This document shows positions 43,801 to 55,287 of a stretch of 64,000 bases of DNA, in pieces. The translations under genes and the position numbers were made by a program. The notes below the pieces were generated by a model. That model was not told the origin of the DNA and did no database searches. It saw only the letters and a program-made list of their open reading frames with translations. Source of the stretch: Cordilura impudica (lineage: Eukaryota; Arthropoda; Insecta; Diptera; Scathophagidae); contig OY821519.1 of assembly GCA_963682025.1 (NCBI GenBank), forward strand, positions 188,541,253-188,605,252, written 5' to 3'. How positions within the stretch are numbered: the stretch's first letter is position 1; each line of letters starts with the position of its first letter.

Positions 43801-44832
43801 CAGTTGTGCTCATATAATTAGAAATGTCAGTTTAGGTTTAATATGTTTTATAAATACTACTTCCATACAGCCCAAAATAATAAAATGGAGCTTAGTACAG
43901 TATTTCCAACCTGAGTTTCAAGAAGTACCTATATTTTGGAACAGATTAAATAATAATCTAAACATATAATTAGAAACGATCATAAAAACGTAACAATTTA
44001 TTCAATATTTTAAACAGAAACATAAAAAAACAATAGATAACTCAATATTTTGTAGGATAACCTTTAAATGGTATCAAATCATCGAGTCTTTTTGGTAAAC
44101 TTTCTATCAATGTCTTCTTTAATATTTTGAAAAATGTTTGTCTCCTGTTCAACGTCTGCCATAAGTTCTCGATTGGGCTTAAGTCCTGACTTTTTGCTGG
44201 CCAGGACCAAACGTTGATTTTCGTATCCGTAAACCACTGCTACACAACGCGGGAAGTATGTTTAGGATCGTTATCCTGCTGGAAAATATACATAACTGGC
44301 ATGTTTTCAAACGAAAACGACTCTATTATATTTTTCAATATATTTTTATATCGGTGTTGGTCCATTCGACCATGTATACGATTTATGGGAACAACGCATA
44401 ACCAACTAAAACGCACTCAAAACCATAGTATTACCAAAGATTTGTTCAGGGGCCGCCTTAGATACACATAACGTCCGATTCAAATAAATTAATCTTTGAT
44501 TCGTCGCTCCAAAGAACTTTTTCCCAAAAAATAGTCGGCTCCTTTGCAACAGCTTTTTTATATTTTTGTTTGAAGCGTGCGAAATGTTCTGCATGATTTG
44601 TGGCGTTACAATAGCATTAATTTTAGTTGACTTCAGAAATCGATTGGCTTTACTGGTTCGACAAATAATCTTGTCGTCAAATGTAGATTTAAATAATTGA
44701 ATTAATCCAAAAATAATTTCTTTTTCAACAGCAAAGTCTTATTGCAATGTGTGACATTGACTGTTTTTCGTTTTGGTGGCAGCACACAGTTAAGTCGCGG
44801 AGCGGAGTAGTACATGACTTTTTTGCCCATGT
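43801..44832 (-). pseudogene. Tc1-like transposase pseudogene
   Basis: The left end CAGTTGTGCTCATATAATTAG, after TA, is a typical Tc1-type terminal repeat. The minus strand begins with MGKKVMYYSAPRLNCVLPPK (44832) and continues with KKLLQRSRLFFGK and LWSDES/LERRIKD-like sequence in shifting frames (about 44500). Then come HGTNTDIK-like fragments and finally the WPAKSQDLSPIENLWQTL block (about 44200-44150), which carries the last catalytic residue region. Many stops and shifts are present. No right terminal repeat matching the left one was seen near 44.9-45.1 kb. Confidence 0.7.
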
Positions 44833-45134
44833 TTAAACTAAATTATATTTAAAATTAGTTAAAGACCAACAAAAAAACAATTAATAAAATTTACTTACAT
44901 TGAAAATAATTTAAATGAACTCAATTAAAATTGCGTTTCTCGTATAATAATAACGTTTACCATACTCAACTAGATAAATGAGAAATTTTATGCCAGATTT
45001 TTACTGAAAATCATACAATCTCGTCAAATCGTAGTGATTCGTCAACCGGTTTTCTTGTTATTAGCGAAGTAGCCAATCTTAAATTAATCGATCTGAGCCG
45101 CAAAGTAGGTTATCTGTATCCATAGAAAACGTTA

Positions 45135-45358
45135 CAGGCTGCAGCTACCAATCTTCGTGGTTAAGTAATGAACAGTGTTAGGTTTGTGCAAATAATAGGG
45201 TGTAATGAATTTTATGGGGTTTTTATATAAACTATTGCTAGTTGATATTAGTTTAGATATTAAAGAACTATTGTATACTGTTGTTTATTGTAGGTTTGCC
45301 AATTTTGGCCCAATGGGCTTGCGACAGTTTTCTGAAATAAATAAATAAATAAAATAAA
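45135..45358 (+). mobile_element. 3' UTR copy of the 24.5-kb non-LTR family
   Basis: GCTGCAGCTACCAATCTTCG onward matches 26970-27131, and here the copy continues through GGTTTGCCAATTTTGGCCC to the (AAATA)n tail at about 45340-45358. It is a severely 5'-truncated retrotransposon insertion and shows the true 3' end of the family. Confidence 0.8.
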
Positions 45359-45364
45359 TCAATC

Positions 45365-45635
45365 ATAAAGCATTTAAAAACTAAAAAAAATCTCCCGGTT
45401 TAGACGGTATTAATAACAAATGTTTGAAAGCCTTGCCAAGTAAAGGGCTGAAATAGCCATTTTCAACGCATGTCTTCGAATAAGTTATTTCCCAACAATA
45501 TGGAAACAGTCCAAGGTAATACCGATTAAAAAGCATAACAAATCAGCTGATTGTCCTCGCCCCTACAGACCAATAAGTCTATTATCATCGCTGAGTAAAA
45601 TTTTACAAAATTTAATAAATGAACATCTTAACCTT
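45365..45635 (+). pseudogene. Non-LTR reverse transcriptase fragment
   Basis: Broken frames give SPGLDGINNKCLKALPSK, then AIFNACLRISYFPTIWKQ and VIPIKKHNKSAD, then RPYRPISLLSSLSKILQN. These are the N-terminal RT blocks of jockey-like elements. It starts right after the preceding retrotransposon tail and stops at about 45635 without the catalytic parts. Confidence 0.75.
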
Positions 45636-46690
45636 TAACTGTGGAGGTGGTGGTAAATTTTACCCTCTCGTACTGGGGTCGAATCAGCGCATCCGTTATC
45701 GAAATTTTTCGATCGAAATTAGTTTTTTTATTTTCCAAAATAAAATACTAACAGTAATTTTACACTGTCACAGCTAAAGGCCCATTTACATGATACCACT
45801 CAGGCGTATGATATTTCGAAAGAAAAATCCGATGAAATTCATCGGACTGTCATAAAGTCGTACCGACATTATTTCTGCATACTTAGGACATTTACATCAG
45901 TGGTGGCCATCGAGAGAATTGAGTTAGTAATAGTGTTTATGAGCATGTGTTAGTTGTACTACACTGATCGAAATCTATGGACGTAACACAATGCCGATAT
46001 TAAATTGGTTTGTGTAGATTTTGTATAAATGTTTATATGAATGACTAAAAGGGAAAATAGTTGAGTTCACGAAGAATATGGTAAAATTTTAAATATATTT
46101 TTTTGTTTCAAAATTTCAAATCTTACATTCTGAAAATGTAAACCAAAATGTGAAGAACATTTAATCTTTTCTATTCATAAGTTTGAAGTTTATTAACTCA
46201 AATAAGTAATCCATTTCTTTAAAAAAACAAAAAAAAATTAGCAAAACTTAAAAAGATAAGAAATTTCCAAGGTTATTAAGTGGTATGTTACCAAAAACTA
46301 AAAAACTTACCAGCCTGCAGTACCTGGATATTTTTTTAAAATTAAAAAAATAATTAATTTCTTTAAAAACAAAAAAAATATCAAAAGTTAAGAAGATAAG
46401 AAATTTCAAAGGTTATTAAGTGGTATGTTACCAAAAACTAAAAAACTTACGAGCCTGCAGTAACTGGAAATTTTTTAAAATTAAAAAAAAAAATCATAAA
46501 ATCATAATTGTTGTCAAATGGAGGCGACGTATGTAATTTATAAAAATGTTAAATTTATAGGAGATTCAACTGCTTTGCGTAATTTAGTTTATCAAGTCTT
46601 CGAAATTTTCCCAACATTTTTGGTTTCTTTTAATTAAAATTATTTGGTGAGAATGTAAACAAAATAAATATCGACACAATTTAGTTGACA
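45636..46690. other. AT-rich with a 140-bp tandem duplication
   Basis: No gene is recognised. Two tandem copies of a ~140-bp unit lie at about 46209-46488. Each includes AGATAAGAAATTTC, TTATTAAGTGGTATGTTACC and GAGCCTGCAGTA-like sequence. The remainder shows no clear ends or motifs. Confidence 0.6.
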
Positions 46691-46699
46691 TTCGTATTT

Positions 46700-47095
46700 G
46701 AATTGTGAAATTCGACCAATTTTTCAATGTCAATTTCTTTATCATAACATTTAATTTTCAATAACGTTTCTAAATGACTGTCAGTTAATTTATTTCGCCT
46801 TTTGCTTTTGATTTGAGACATTACTGAAAATGTTGACTCACAAATATGTCGTGGAAAACATTGAAAATAAATGAAGTATTAGGTTTCTAAAGGTCGCCCT
46901 TTTTTTGCCAAGGCCAAAGCAATGGTGTACGTTGCCTTCATTTTTCCGCATTCAGAGGTATTACCGTTTAAAATGTAATTATATTTTATTTTAAAATTTT
47001 CTTTTAGTTTTAATAGTAACTTTCTTCTTTCGTTTTCGACAACTAAAAGAAGTTCATGGTGACAGATTCTATAATGACGCTTAAGGTTAAATTTT
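46700..47095 (-). pseudogene. hAT transposase with large internal deletion
   Basis: The minus strand starts with FNLKRHYRICHHELLLV (about 47090-47040), the N-terminal zinc-finger region of ZBED5/GTF2IRD2-like hAT proteins. It goes on through MKATYTIALALAKKGRP. One stop later it jumps to ICESTFSVMSQIKSKRRNKL and LTDSHLETLLKI (about 46840-46760), which is the C-terminal hAT dimerisation domain. The catalytic centre between them is missing. Confidence 0.75.
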
Positions 47096-48945
47096 TTTTA
47101 TTTTTTTATTTTATTTATTAGTATTAAAAATACTTTAAATATTCAAAAACATTACATAAGTTCATATTACATTAGTTATAAGTTCTATATAAATAAATTG
47201 TATTTTACTACATTTGTACATTTTTTTCTAAATACATTGTAATTTCTTTCAAGTTTCATATTGTTTGGTAAATCATTGAATAGTTTGAAGCCTTTATAAA
47301 AAAGGGATCTTTGCATATGTGTTGTCATGACCCTTTGGATTCGAAAATCTTCAGTATTTCTTAGTGCATACGGTTGTACTTCTCCAACATATTTAATTTG
47401 ATCGCATAGATATTCTGGGGCATCACCTTGTTTCATTTTTTTAATAAAAATTAAAGTGTTGAATTTCAGTCTTTGATTTATATTTAACCATTTTAGTTCT
47501 CTAAGCATTTCGTTGATGTGTTTATATCGATTGCATTTTAGTATAACCCTCATTGCTTTGTTTTGTAGTTTTTGCATTCTTTCTACCTGACTATCATTAC
47601 AGCAAGTATATATTATTGTCGATCCGTATTCAAAATGTGGTTTAATTATTGTATTATAAATATTTATTGCAGTTGTTTTTGATATTTTATTTCGTATTCT
47701 TTTAAAAAATCCGATTTTTTTCCGATTTTTTTACAAGTATAGTCTATGTGTTCTTTAAATTTTAAGTCTTTATCTATTATAAATCCGAGATATTTTATGT
47801 GTTCAACCTTTTCTATTATTTTATCGTTAATTTTAAATATTGCTTCAGTGTTCATATTTATTTCAATTATTTTTGTTTTATTTTCGTTTAGTTTTAGTTT
47901 ATTAATTTTTAACCAATTCAATTTCAGTTGATAAAACATTATTAACTTTAGTTATTTGCTTCCTATTTTTCAAATACGACTCGAACCAATTTAATTCCGT
48001 ACCTTGTATTCCATACATATAGAGTTTTTTCACTATAATTTGCCTGTCGATTGTTTCAAAGGCTCGTTTAAAATCTAAAAAAATTGCCATCACTTTTTTT
48101 GTTTTTTCTATATTTTTCCATTTACTTATTACATAATTTACAGTCGTTTCACATGAGTATTTTTTACGGAATCCTGATTGGTACTTTGACAATATAGAGT
48201 TTTCTTCAATATATTTTTCTAATTGTTCTTTGACAACTTTTTCCAAAATTTTTTCACAGGTTTTTAATGTGTTTATTGGCCGGTATTCTTCGCATTTATT
48301 TGTTTTTGTCACTTTTTCAATTGGTGTTATCATAGTTACTTTCCAATTTTCAGGGAATTCACCTGTCTCTAGCGATTTATTTATAATTTTTAATATTGAT
48401 TCTCCTGTTACGTTCCAGTTATCAAGAATGATTTTATTAGATATTTTATCACAGTCAGTTTTATTTTTCATATGTATAATTATATTATTAAGTTCTAAAA
48501 TGTTTATTGCACAGAATTTGAATTGTTGGTTTATCACAGTTATTTGGTTTTCATATTGCTCATATTCTATAGAATCTCTTATTAATTTAATACTATCTAC
48601 AAAATAATTATTGAATTGACTAGCAATTTCTATATTATCCTTATATTCTACTTGGTTAAATATCACAGTTTTTATCACATTATGGTTTTTTTTAATTACT
48701 AGATCTTTGATCTCTCTCCACATTTGTTTTTGATCACCCGCATTGTTAATTTTATTATTAATGTATTTATTTTTTTTCGTTTTCGATTTTCACTTTATAT
48801 AAATTTCTTATTGTTTTGTAATTGCTCCATGCCTGATTTGTATTTTCCAATTTTGCTGTTTGGTATTTAATTATTTTGTCCTTTTCCATTAAACGTAATT
48901 CACTATTAAACCACCGATTTAAATCCCTTTTTTATTTTTAATACA
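47096..48945 (-). pseudogene. Non-LTR retrotransposon family N, copy 1 (lacks YADD segment)
   Basis: Minus-strand RT. DLNRWFNSELRLM (about 48920) leads to the linker MWREIKDLVIKKNH (48723). RT blocks follow: PENWKVTMITPIEKV, EEYRPINTLKTCEKILEKV and QSGFRKKYSCETTVNYV, then FLDFKRAFETID (first catalytic Asp). At about 47940 the frame jumps from NVLSTEIEL to WLKINKLKLNENKTK. The PQGS and YADD segment is therefore deleted. HIKYLGFIIDKDLKFKEHI and the C-terminal LQNKAMRVILKCNRY (47577-47185) follow. The 3' UTR contains AGTATTAAAAATACT and ends at about 47096. Two more copies lie at 50130-52372 and 61530-64000. Confidence 0.88.
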
Positions 48946-49673
48946 TTGTAACACACCAGCCACTCCGCTTCATTTAGCGCGTTTAAACAAAAGAAGAAAC
49001 TACTTTCCCATTTTTCATCCCACATTATAGCTTTCTTCTTATTAAAATGTAATTATAAAATAAAAGCTTTGATAAAACAAAAAAATTGTGTGTCGCTGTA
49101 AATATTCTCTGTGTACCTATTAAAAAAATGTATATATGAATTTCAAAACGCAATGCGACATAGACCTGCTTTGTTCAAAAGCTTTTATAAGACTGAATAA
49201 AATTGTTGTTTACTTTTACTCTTTGGTGAGTATTTTTGTTTTCGTTCGGTTGTATACATATAAGAAGCCGAACACCAATGTGTTTGGCACGGCCTCCACT
49301 GATTTACATCATCCCACTCAAGTCTTATGAAAACAGCTGTTTAGAATAACAAGCAAATTTATTTTGAAATTTATATTTTATTTCCACTTTCGAATGCGAC
49401 GATTTGCCACCTGTTTTTTTTTTTTTTTTTTTGTGGAAAAAGATAGGTCTGTGAAATCCAGATCCCCATGCTGTTATACCGTGCCTTATGTAGGTTTCTA
49501 CTAAAAAGAACTATTCTTGTTTCAGTACGCTATAGGTTACAATACGCCAAAAAAAAATACATGCTAGATGCTTACATTAAAATTGCTCAACATTCAAGAG
49601 ACTGGAATTAAACATGATAAACTTTATACAAGAAATGAAATTGTAAAATGCACCGGAATATCTAATAAAGCAA
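48946..49673. other. No gene recognised
   Basis: AT-rich with T-runs. The 64-codon frame at 49136-49330 has no recognised motif. Confidence 0.4.
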
Positions 49674-49945
49674 TTAACATATCGTAGTTCGTAAATTATT
49701 GTGTTCTATATGTTTTTTTTTTTTTTTGGTTAATCCCTGTTAAAGTTCTAAGAGTTCTTACTCTTAGAAGCTTTTTCAAAGCCGGATTTTTTTACAGAAA
49801 AACCACAAACTTAGTACTTTCCTTGGTAGGAAGGTCGCAATAATTTTTCGGTTCAGTTTTTTTTTGTGATTAGCAACTAAACTTTAACAGGGATTAACAA
49901 AAAAAAAAGACAGAAAACAATAATTTACGAACGACGTTATGTTGG
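49674..49945. mobile_element. Short inverted-repeat element
   Basis: About 270 bp with ~65-bp inverted ends. GTTCGTAAATTATTGTGTTCT, a T-run and GGTTAATCCCTGTTAAAGTT on the left match the complement of the right end (AACTTTAACAGGGATTAAC ... AACAATAATTTACGAAC). It has no coding sequence. Confidence 0.75.
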
Positions 49946-50129
49946 AGATACAACCATATCGCCTTAGAAATTTTAAATTTAAGGGTAACTTTAGACTGAG
50001 GGTAATAACAAATGCGGTGTAAGAATCACCTTTTTTTAAAGACTACAAATATATAATAGGCTACCAATTTTTATTTAAAATTAAAGAAATGCTAATTTTT
50101 AAAAATATGTTAGCTATGAAAGAAATAAT

Positions 50130-52372
50130 ATTTTTTTTTTATAAGTATTAAATATACTTTGAATATTCACAAATAAATATTACATAAATTATTAATTCAT
50201 TTGTTGTAAGCTCTATATAAATACATGGAATCTTACAAAATTTGTAAATTTATTTTCTAAATACATTGTAACTCATTAAATAACTTGAAGCCCTTGTAGA
50301 AAATAGATTTCTGCATGTGTGTTGTCGTGACTCTTTGGATTCGAAAATCTTCAGCATTCCTTACTCCATACGGTTGTACTTCTCCAACTTATTTTATTTG
50401 ATCGCAGAGATATTCTGGGGCATCACCTTGTGTCATTTTTTTTAATGAAAATTAAAGTATTGTATTTCAGTCTTTGATTAATATTCATCCATTTTAGTTC
50501 TCTAAGCATTTCGATGATGTGTGTATATCGATTGCATTTTAGAATAACCCTCATTGCTTTGTTTTGGAGTTTTTGCATTCTTTCTATCTGACTATCATTG
50601 CAGCATGTATAAATTATCGTCGATCCATATTCAAAATGTGGTTTAATTATCGTGTTATAAATATTTATTGCAGTTGTTTTTGATATTTTGTTTCTTATTC
50701 TTTTAAAAAATCCGATTTTTTTTACCGATTTTCTTACATGTATAGTCTATATGTTCTTTAAACTTTAATATCTATTATAAAACCGAGATATTTTATGTGT
50801 TCTACCTTTTCTATTATTTTATCGTTAATTTTAAATATTGCTTCAGTATTCATATTTATTTCAATTATTTTTGTTTTACTTTCATTAAGTTTTAATTTAT
50901 TCATGTTTAACCAAGTGTTAATTTTATTGATGTCGTGGTACATATTTCTTCTACAGCTTTCATCATCGTCTCCTTCTGTGTATATTTACGTATCATCTGC
51001 ATATAGGATCATTTCACTTCTGTCTAATACCTTTGGCATATCATTAATATATATAATAAATAAAAGAAACCGAAATCATTTTCGATTTCATCCGATATTA
51101 CATTATTAACCTTATTTGATTTCTATTTTTCAAATATGACTCAAACCAGTTTAATTCTGTGCCTTGTATTCCATACATATATAGTTTTTTCAACATTATT
51201 TATCTGTCTATTGTTTCAAAGGCTCGTTTAAAATTGCCATCACTTTTTTTGTTTTATCTATATTTTTCCATTTACTTATTACATAGTTCACAGTCGTTTC
51301 GCATGAGTATTTTTTACGAAATCCAGATTGATACTTTGACAATATTGAATTATTTTCAATATATTTTTCTAATTGCTCCTTCACAACCTTTTCCAAGATT
51401 TTTTCACATGTTTTCAATGCATTTATCGGTCGGTATTCTTCGCATTTATTTGTTTTTGGTACTTTTTCAATTGGCGTTATCATAGTTTTTTTCCAGTTGT
51501 CAGGAAATTCCCCTGTCCCTAATGATTTATTTATAATTTTTAATAATGTTTCTCCAGTTATGTTCCAGTTATCAAGAATGATTTTATTGGATATTTTATC
51601 ACAGTCTGTTTTATTTTTCATTTGTATAATTATATTCTTAAGTTCTAAAATGTTTATTGCACGGAATTTGAATTTATAAATTATCACAGTTATTTTGTTT
51701 TCATATTGCTCGTTTTCAATTGAGTCTCTTATAAATTTAATACTGTCTACAAAGTAATTATTGAATTGGTTAGCGATTTCTATACTATCTTTATATTCTA
51801 CTTGGTTGAATATCACATTTTTGATTTTGTTGTTTTTTTTTTTTAATTAATACTAATGCCCTTTTTTCGAAAAGTGTATTTTTTTATATATTCTGAATTA
51901 AGAGCAAACTTATCTTATACATCAATCGAAAGGTCTCAAAGACGGGCCCTCGTAAATCACAAAAAATTCCAGCCATTGACTTCTTTCAGGTCATAGTATG
52001 AGAATATTTCCCCATTGTTCCCCTTTTTTGAATATTTTCACCCTATGACTTCCAAGAGGATAATAATCAATTTTTTTTTGTATTTATGACAGCACTTTGA
52101 GAACTTTCAATTGATATATAATATAAGGTTGCTCTTAATTCAGAATTTATAAAAAAATACACTTTTCCAAAAAGGGGCAAAAAAGGGCGACATTTTTTGT
52201 CAGCAAAGAAAACGGCATAAGTCTTTGATCTCTCTCCACATTTGCTTTTGATCGCATGCACTGTTAATTTTATTATTTATGTGTTTATTGTTTTCGTTTT
52301 TGATTTTTACTTTATATATATTTCTTGCCGTTTTGTAATTGGTCCATGCCTGATTTGTGTTTTTTAATTTTA
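50130..52372 (-). pseudogene. Non-LTR family N, copy 2 (lost motif A Asp)
   Basis: Same family and orientation as copy 1. RT blocks DNWKKTMITPIEKV, EEYRPINALKTCEKI and QSGFRKKYSCETTVNYV are intact in 51208-51816. A ~10-bp deletion near 51235 removes the FLDF part, so VMAI runs into NEPLKQ and the first catalytic Asp is lost. The YADD block (LYADDT near 51000) is present in broken frame. INTWLNMNKLKLNESKTK (50943-50758) and C-terminal fragments follow. A 376-bp inverted-repeat element interrupts it at 51843-52218. The 5' end stops at about 52372, where another retrotransposon fragment begins. Confidence 0.88.
51843..52218. mobile_element. Inverted-repeat insertion inside copy 2
   Basis: The arms mirror each other: AAAAGTGTATTTTTTTATA, then ATTCTGAATTAAGAGCAA, then TATCAAT(C/T)GAAAG on the left at 51875-51935, and the complement on the right at 52085-52170. 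The flanking retrotransposon sequence (AATTA... and TCTTTGATCTCTCTCCACA) is continuous in copy 1, which fixes the insertion limits to within a few bases. It has no coding sequence. Confidence 0.7.
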
Positions 52373-52389
52373 ATAATGTGCAATATACT

Positions 52390-52940
52390 TATCCTTTAAT
52401 ATATTTAAACTCATTTGTAAAACATCTTCAGATAAAGTATTTTAAATACTGCTATTAAATAGAGTCTGATCGAAGATATTCTATGTGTATTTTCCACTTA
52501 AGATTCTGGTCCACTTATACTCCTAGGTATTTGTAGCTTTTGACTTACTATGTGGTTTGTACATGTATCACCTGTATTTTGTTGAAATACTCGTATCTTG
52601 TTGTAGACGACATAGTTGTGCAGACAATCTGTGTCGTTAAATTTGAGATTATTATTTGTGTGTAATGGGAATTACTTTTGATTTACTTGAGTTAACAATC
52701 AATCCATTGTCAATTTTGCAACTATATTCAGTTATTGTTGCATGGTATATATCGGTATATTTTTTATTGTCAACAACAATTGCTGTATCGTTGGCGTACA
52801 TTATATAAAGAATTGATCCCAATTTAGACCCTTGTGGCAATCCATGATTTAACGATATTTTTTGCTTGGGTTGTTGTTGATTTTAACCCGGAAGTATGTG
52901 CAGGCAAGATGCGAAAATGTGTCAACAACCTTACTGAAGT
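52390..52940 (-). pseudogene. Non-LTR RT fragment, different family
   Basis: The minus frame reads LPQGSKLGSILYIMYANDTA (about 52840-52785). The PQGS and YADD blocks are pulled together by a deletion and the Asp pair reads AND. Then come NGLIVNSSKSKVI and SGPES-VENTHRI-like sequence. It abuts family N copy 2. Confidence 0.65.
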
Positions 52941-53529
52941 CTTGGTATAGTAATATTCTATGAATGACATTTTGTAAAAAAAGTATAAAAAAAAATATTT
53001 TTTATTTAAAATGCTATAAAATAAATTGTTTTAACTGATTGTATTCTATTTGATCGTAGTTAAAGAGTTATAAAATATTTATTTGTTTGGATATTACTAA
53101 CCCGATTTTACCCGATGAAGATAATCAACACTATACTTTGTTGTATAACATCAAATTGTGAATAATTGCTAATTTTGTCACATAAAATTTCAAAATGTGA
53201 TATTTTTTTTGGAGAAGTTGATAAATACATAGTAATGGTTTAAACTTATTAAAAAAAATAAAAAAAAAGTTGTATAAAGAGAAGTAAATTCACAGAATAT
53301 CGTCACCTAAAATGCAAAAAACGTGTTAAAATTAAAAGTATTTAAGATTTTTAAACCATTTTTTGTAGTATAGGAACAACGTATCATCTGTTAGAATATT
53401 TTGTTAAAACAAAGATAATAACTATAAAATGGTTTTGAAAAAAAACTAATTTAGGGCTTTATTAAGAAATAAACATGTTTTAGAATGTATTTGTGATAAG
53501 ATTTGTACATATTTATTATACCCAAAATA
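52941..53529. other. No gene recognised
   Basis: AT-rich DNA between a retrotransposon fragment and the mariner element. No motif or repeat is seen. Confidence 0.45.
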
Positions 53530-54799
53530 AAGGGTCCGCCATCTAACGTTTTTTTTTTTCAACTAGTGCTTATTTCGTGAATGGTAACACTTAGCTCATG
53601 TCTGATTTGACAGATAGTTTTAGTTTAGTTTTATCCTTCCGCTGAACGAATATGGTTGTGTATACGCTTGAACAACGCTGGGAAATATTGCGACATTACT
53701 TTGAAAATCATGGAAGAAGAGAAGCACCGTCAGCTCCGTATGTTCGTTATCTTGTGAAAAAAGTGAGATAAACTGGCATCCTCATCGATAAACCAAAGCG
53801 TGAAAAGCCAAAAACAGTGCGTACACCCGAGAATATTGCTGCTGTTGCAGAAAGTGTGCGTGGAGCGCCATCAACATCAATTCACCGTCGTTCTCAAGAA
53901 TTGAACATTTCGGAGGCATCATTGAGACGAATTTTGCATAAAGACCTTGGTATGACGCCATACAAAGTCCAATTGGTTCAGGAGTTGAAGCGAACTGACC
54001 ATCCAATGCGTTTTCGCTTCGCTAAGTGGGCCTGCGATCGACTTACAGAAGATGCCGATTTTGCCAAAAAAAATCATCTTTTCAGATGAAGCTCATTTTG
54101 ATCTTGGCGGGTATGTAAACAAGCAAAATTGTCGCATTTGGGGCACAGAAAACCCGCACGCATACATTGAAAAGCCAATACACCCAAAACGAGTCACTGT
54201 TTGGTGCGGATTTTGGTCCAGAGGCATAATTGGGCCATTGTTCTTCGAAAATGAGCAAGAAGTGGCCGTTACAGTCAATGGCGATCGTTATCGGGGCATG
54301 TTGAACGAATTTTTGTTCAAAAAAATTGAAGAGGAGGATATTGGCAACATTTGGTTTTAACAGGACGGCGCTACGTGCCACACAGCCGAAGCTACACTCG
54401 ATGTTTTGCGCCCTGTTTTTGAAGATCGCAATATCAGCCGCAGAGCTGATGTCGTTTGGCCACCTCGGAGCTGCGATTTGACACCGTTGGACTATTATTT
54501 GTGGGGTGCCCTCAAAGATAAGTGTTACGCCAACAAGCCAGAGACAATTGACGCTTTAAAGGACAATATTCGTGAAGCCATTGGTGAAATACAGCTGCAC
54601 ACAATCGATAATGTGCTTAAAAATTGGACCGATCGTGTAGGCTACTGCATGGCCAGCCGACGCAGCCATTTGAATGAAATTATTTTCCATTATTAACCGG
54701 AAGGATTATACTTTCAAATAAAAAAATAAATTTGAGATAATATTCAGTAGTTTTTTTTTTATAGCATTTTCAAAAAAAAAAGTTATTTGGCGGACCCTT
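53530..54799 (+). mobile_element. Near-complete mariner-type element with TA duplication
   Basis: 1,270 bp. The inverted ends are AAGGGTCCGCCATCTAACG and the complement of AAGGGTCCGCCAAATAACT, both followed by a long T/A-run. TA stands outside each end (53528-53529 and 54800-54801). It encloses a single transposase gene, broken in three places. Confidence 0.9.
53652..54696 (+). pseudogene. mariner-family transposase, DD41D spacing
   Basis: The transposase starts at MVVYTLEQRWEILRHYFENH and ends at the stop after LNEIIFHY. N-terminal HTH blocks include TPENIAAVAESVRGAPSTS. Catalytic blocks are FSDEAHFDLGGYVNKQNCRI (Asp 1), QDGATCHTA (Asp 2) and SCDLTPLDYYLWGALKDKCY (Asp 3). Counting from the Asp of QDG to the Asp of TPLD leaves 41 residues between them, so DD41D, as reported for rosa-like elements. 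Three defects are visible: TAA at about 53770 after LVKKVR, a +1 shift in the A8 run at about 54065-54073, and TAA directly before QDGATC where related proteins have Gln. All catalytic Asp codons remain. Confidence 0.9.
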
Positions 54800-54868
54800 T
54801 AGATAATTCATTAACAAAAAAAATTTAAGTTTAAATAATAAAAAAAAAATTGTTATTAAATGGTATAA

Positions 54869-55168
54869 AAGCCTAGTTAGCCACCCGTTGTTAAAATGTA
54901 TCTGTACTGTAAATGTAAATGTAACGTTGGCATTTAGTGCAGTTATAGAACGTAAAAAACGAACCAGCATGTTGCTGTATAAAATTAACCAAACTTTATT
55001 AGCTGTTCACAAATGTCACGTACAAACTTAGCAAAAATCTATTTTCAACAGATTGGGACGGTCCGGTTACGTGACAGTTGAGTTCGGTAACTGCTCTAAT
55101 TGCTTTTCATGTAACAGAAGAAAACTGCTGACACGTTTGGTTACGGTTACGGGTGACTAACTGGGCCT
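54869..55168 (+). mobile_element. TAA-flanked MITE (copy 3 of 3, complete)
   Basis: 300-bp copy of the family at 43460. The ends AAGCCTAGTTAGCCACCCG and CGGGTGACTAACTGGGCCT are slightly diverged. TAA stands on both sides (54866-54868 and 55169-55171). Confidence 0.85.
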
Positions 55169-55287
55169 TAAAAATAAAATTTGTATTTACATAGGTAAAT
55201 ATTTCTAATTTTCAAATGGAATATTAACATAGAAGGAATGACAGTCTTTTAGATATTCATTTGTCTTTTTAGATATGCATTTGTTAT

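Noticed and set aside
44214..44471. 85-codon plus-strand frame
   Set aside because: It lies antisense to a Tc1-like transposase remnant.
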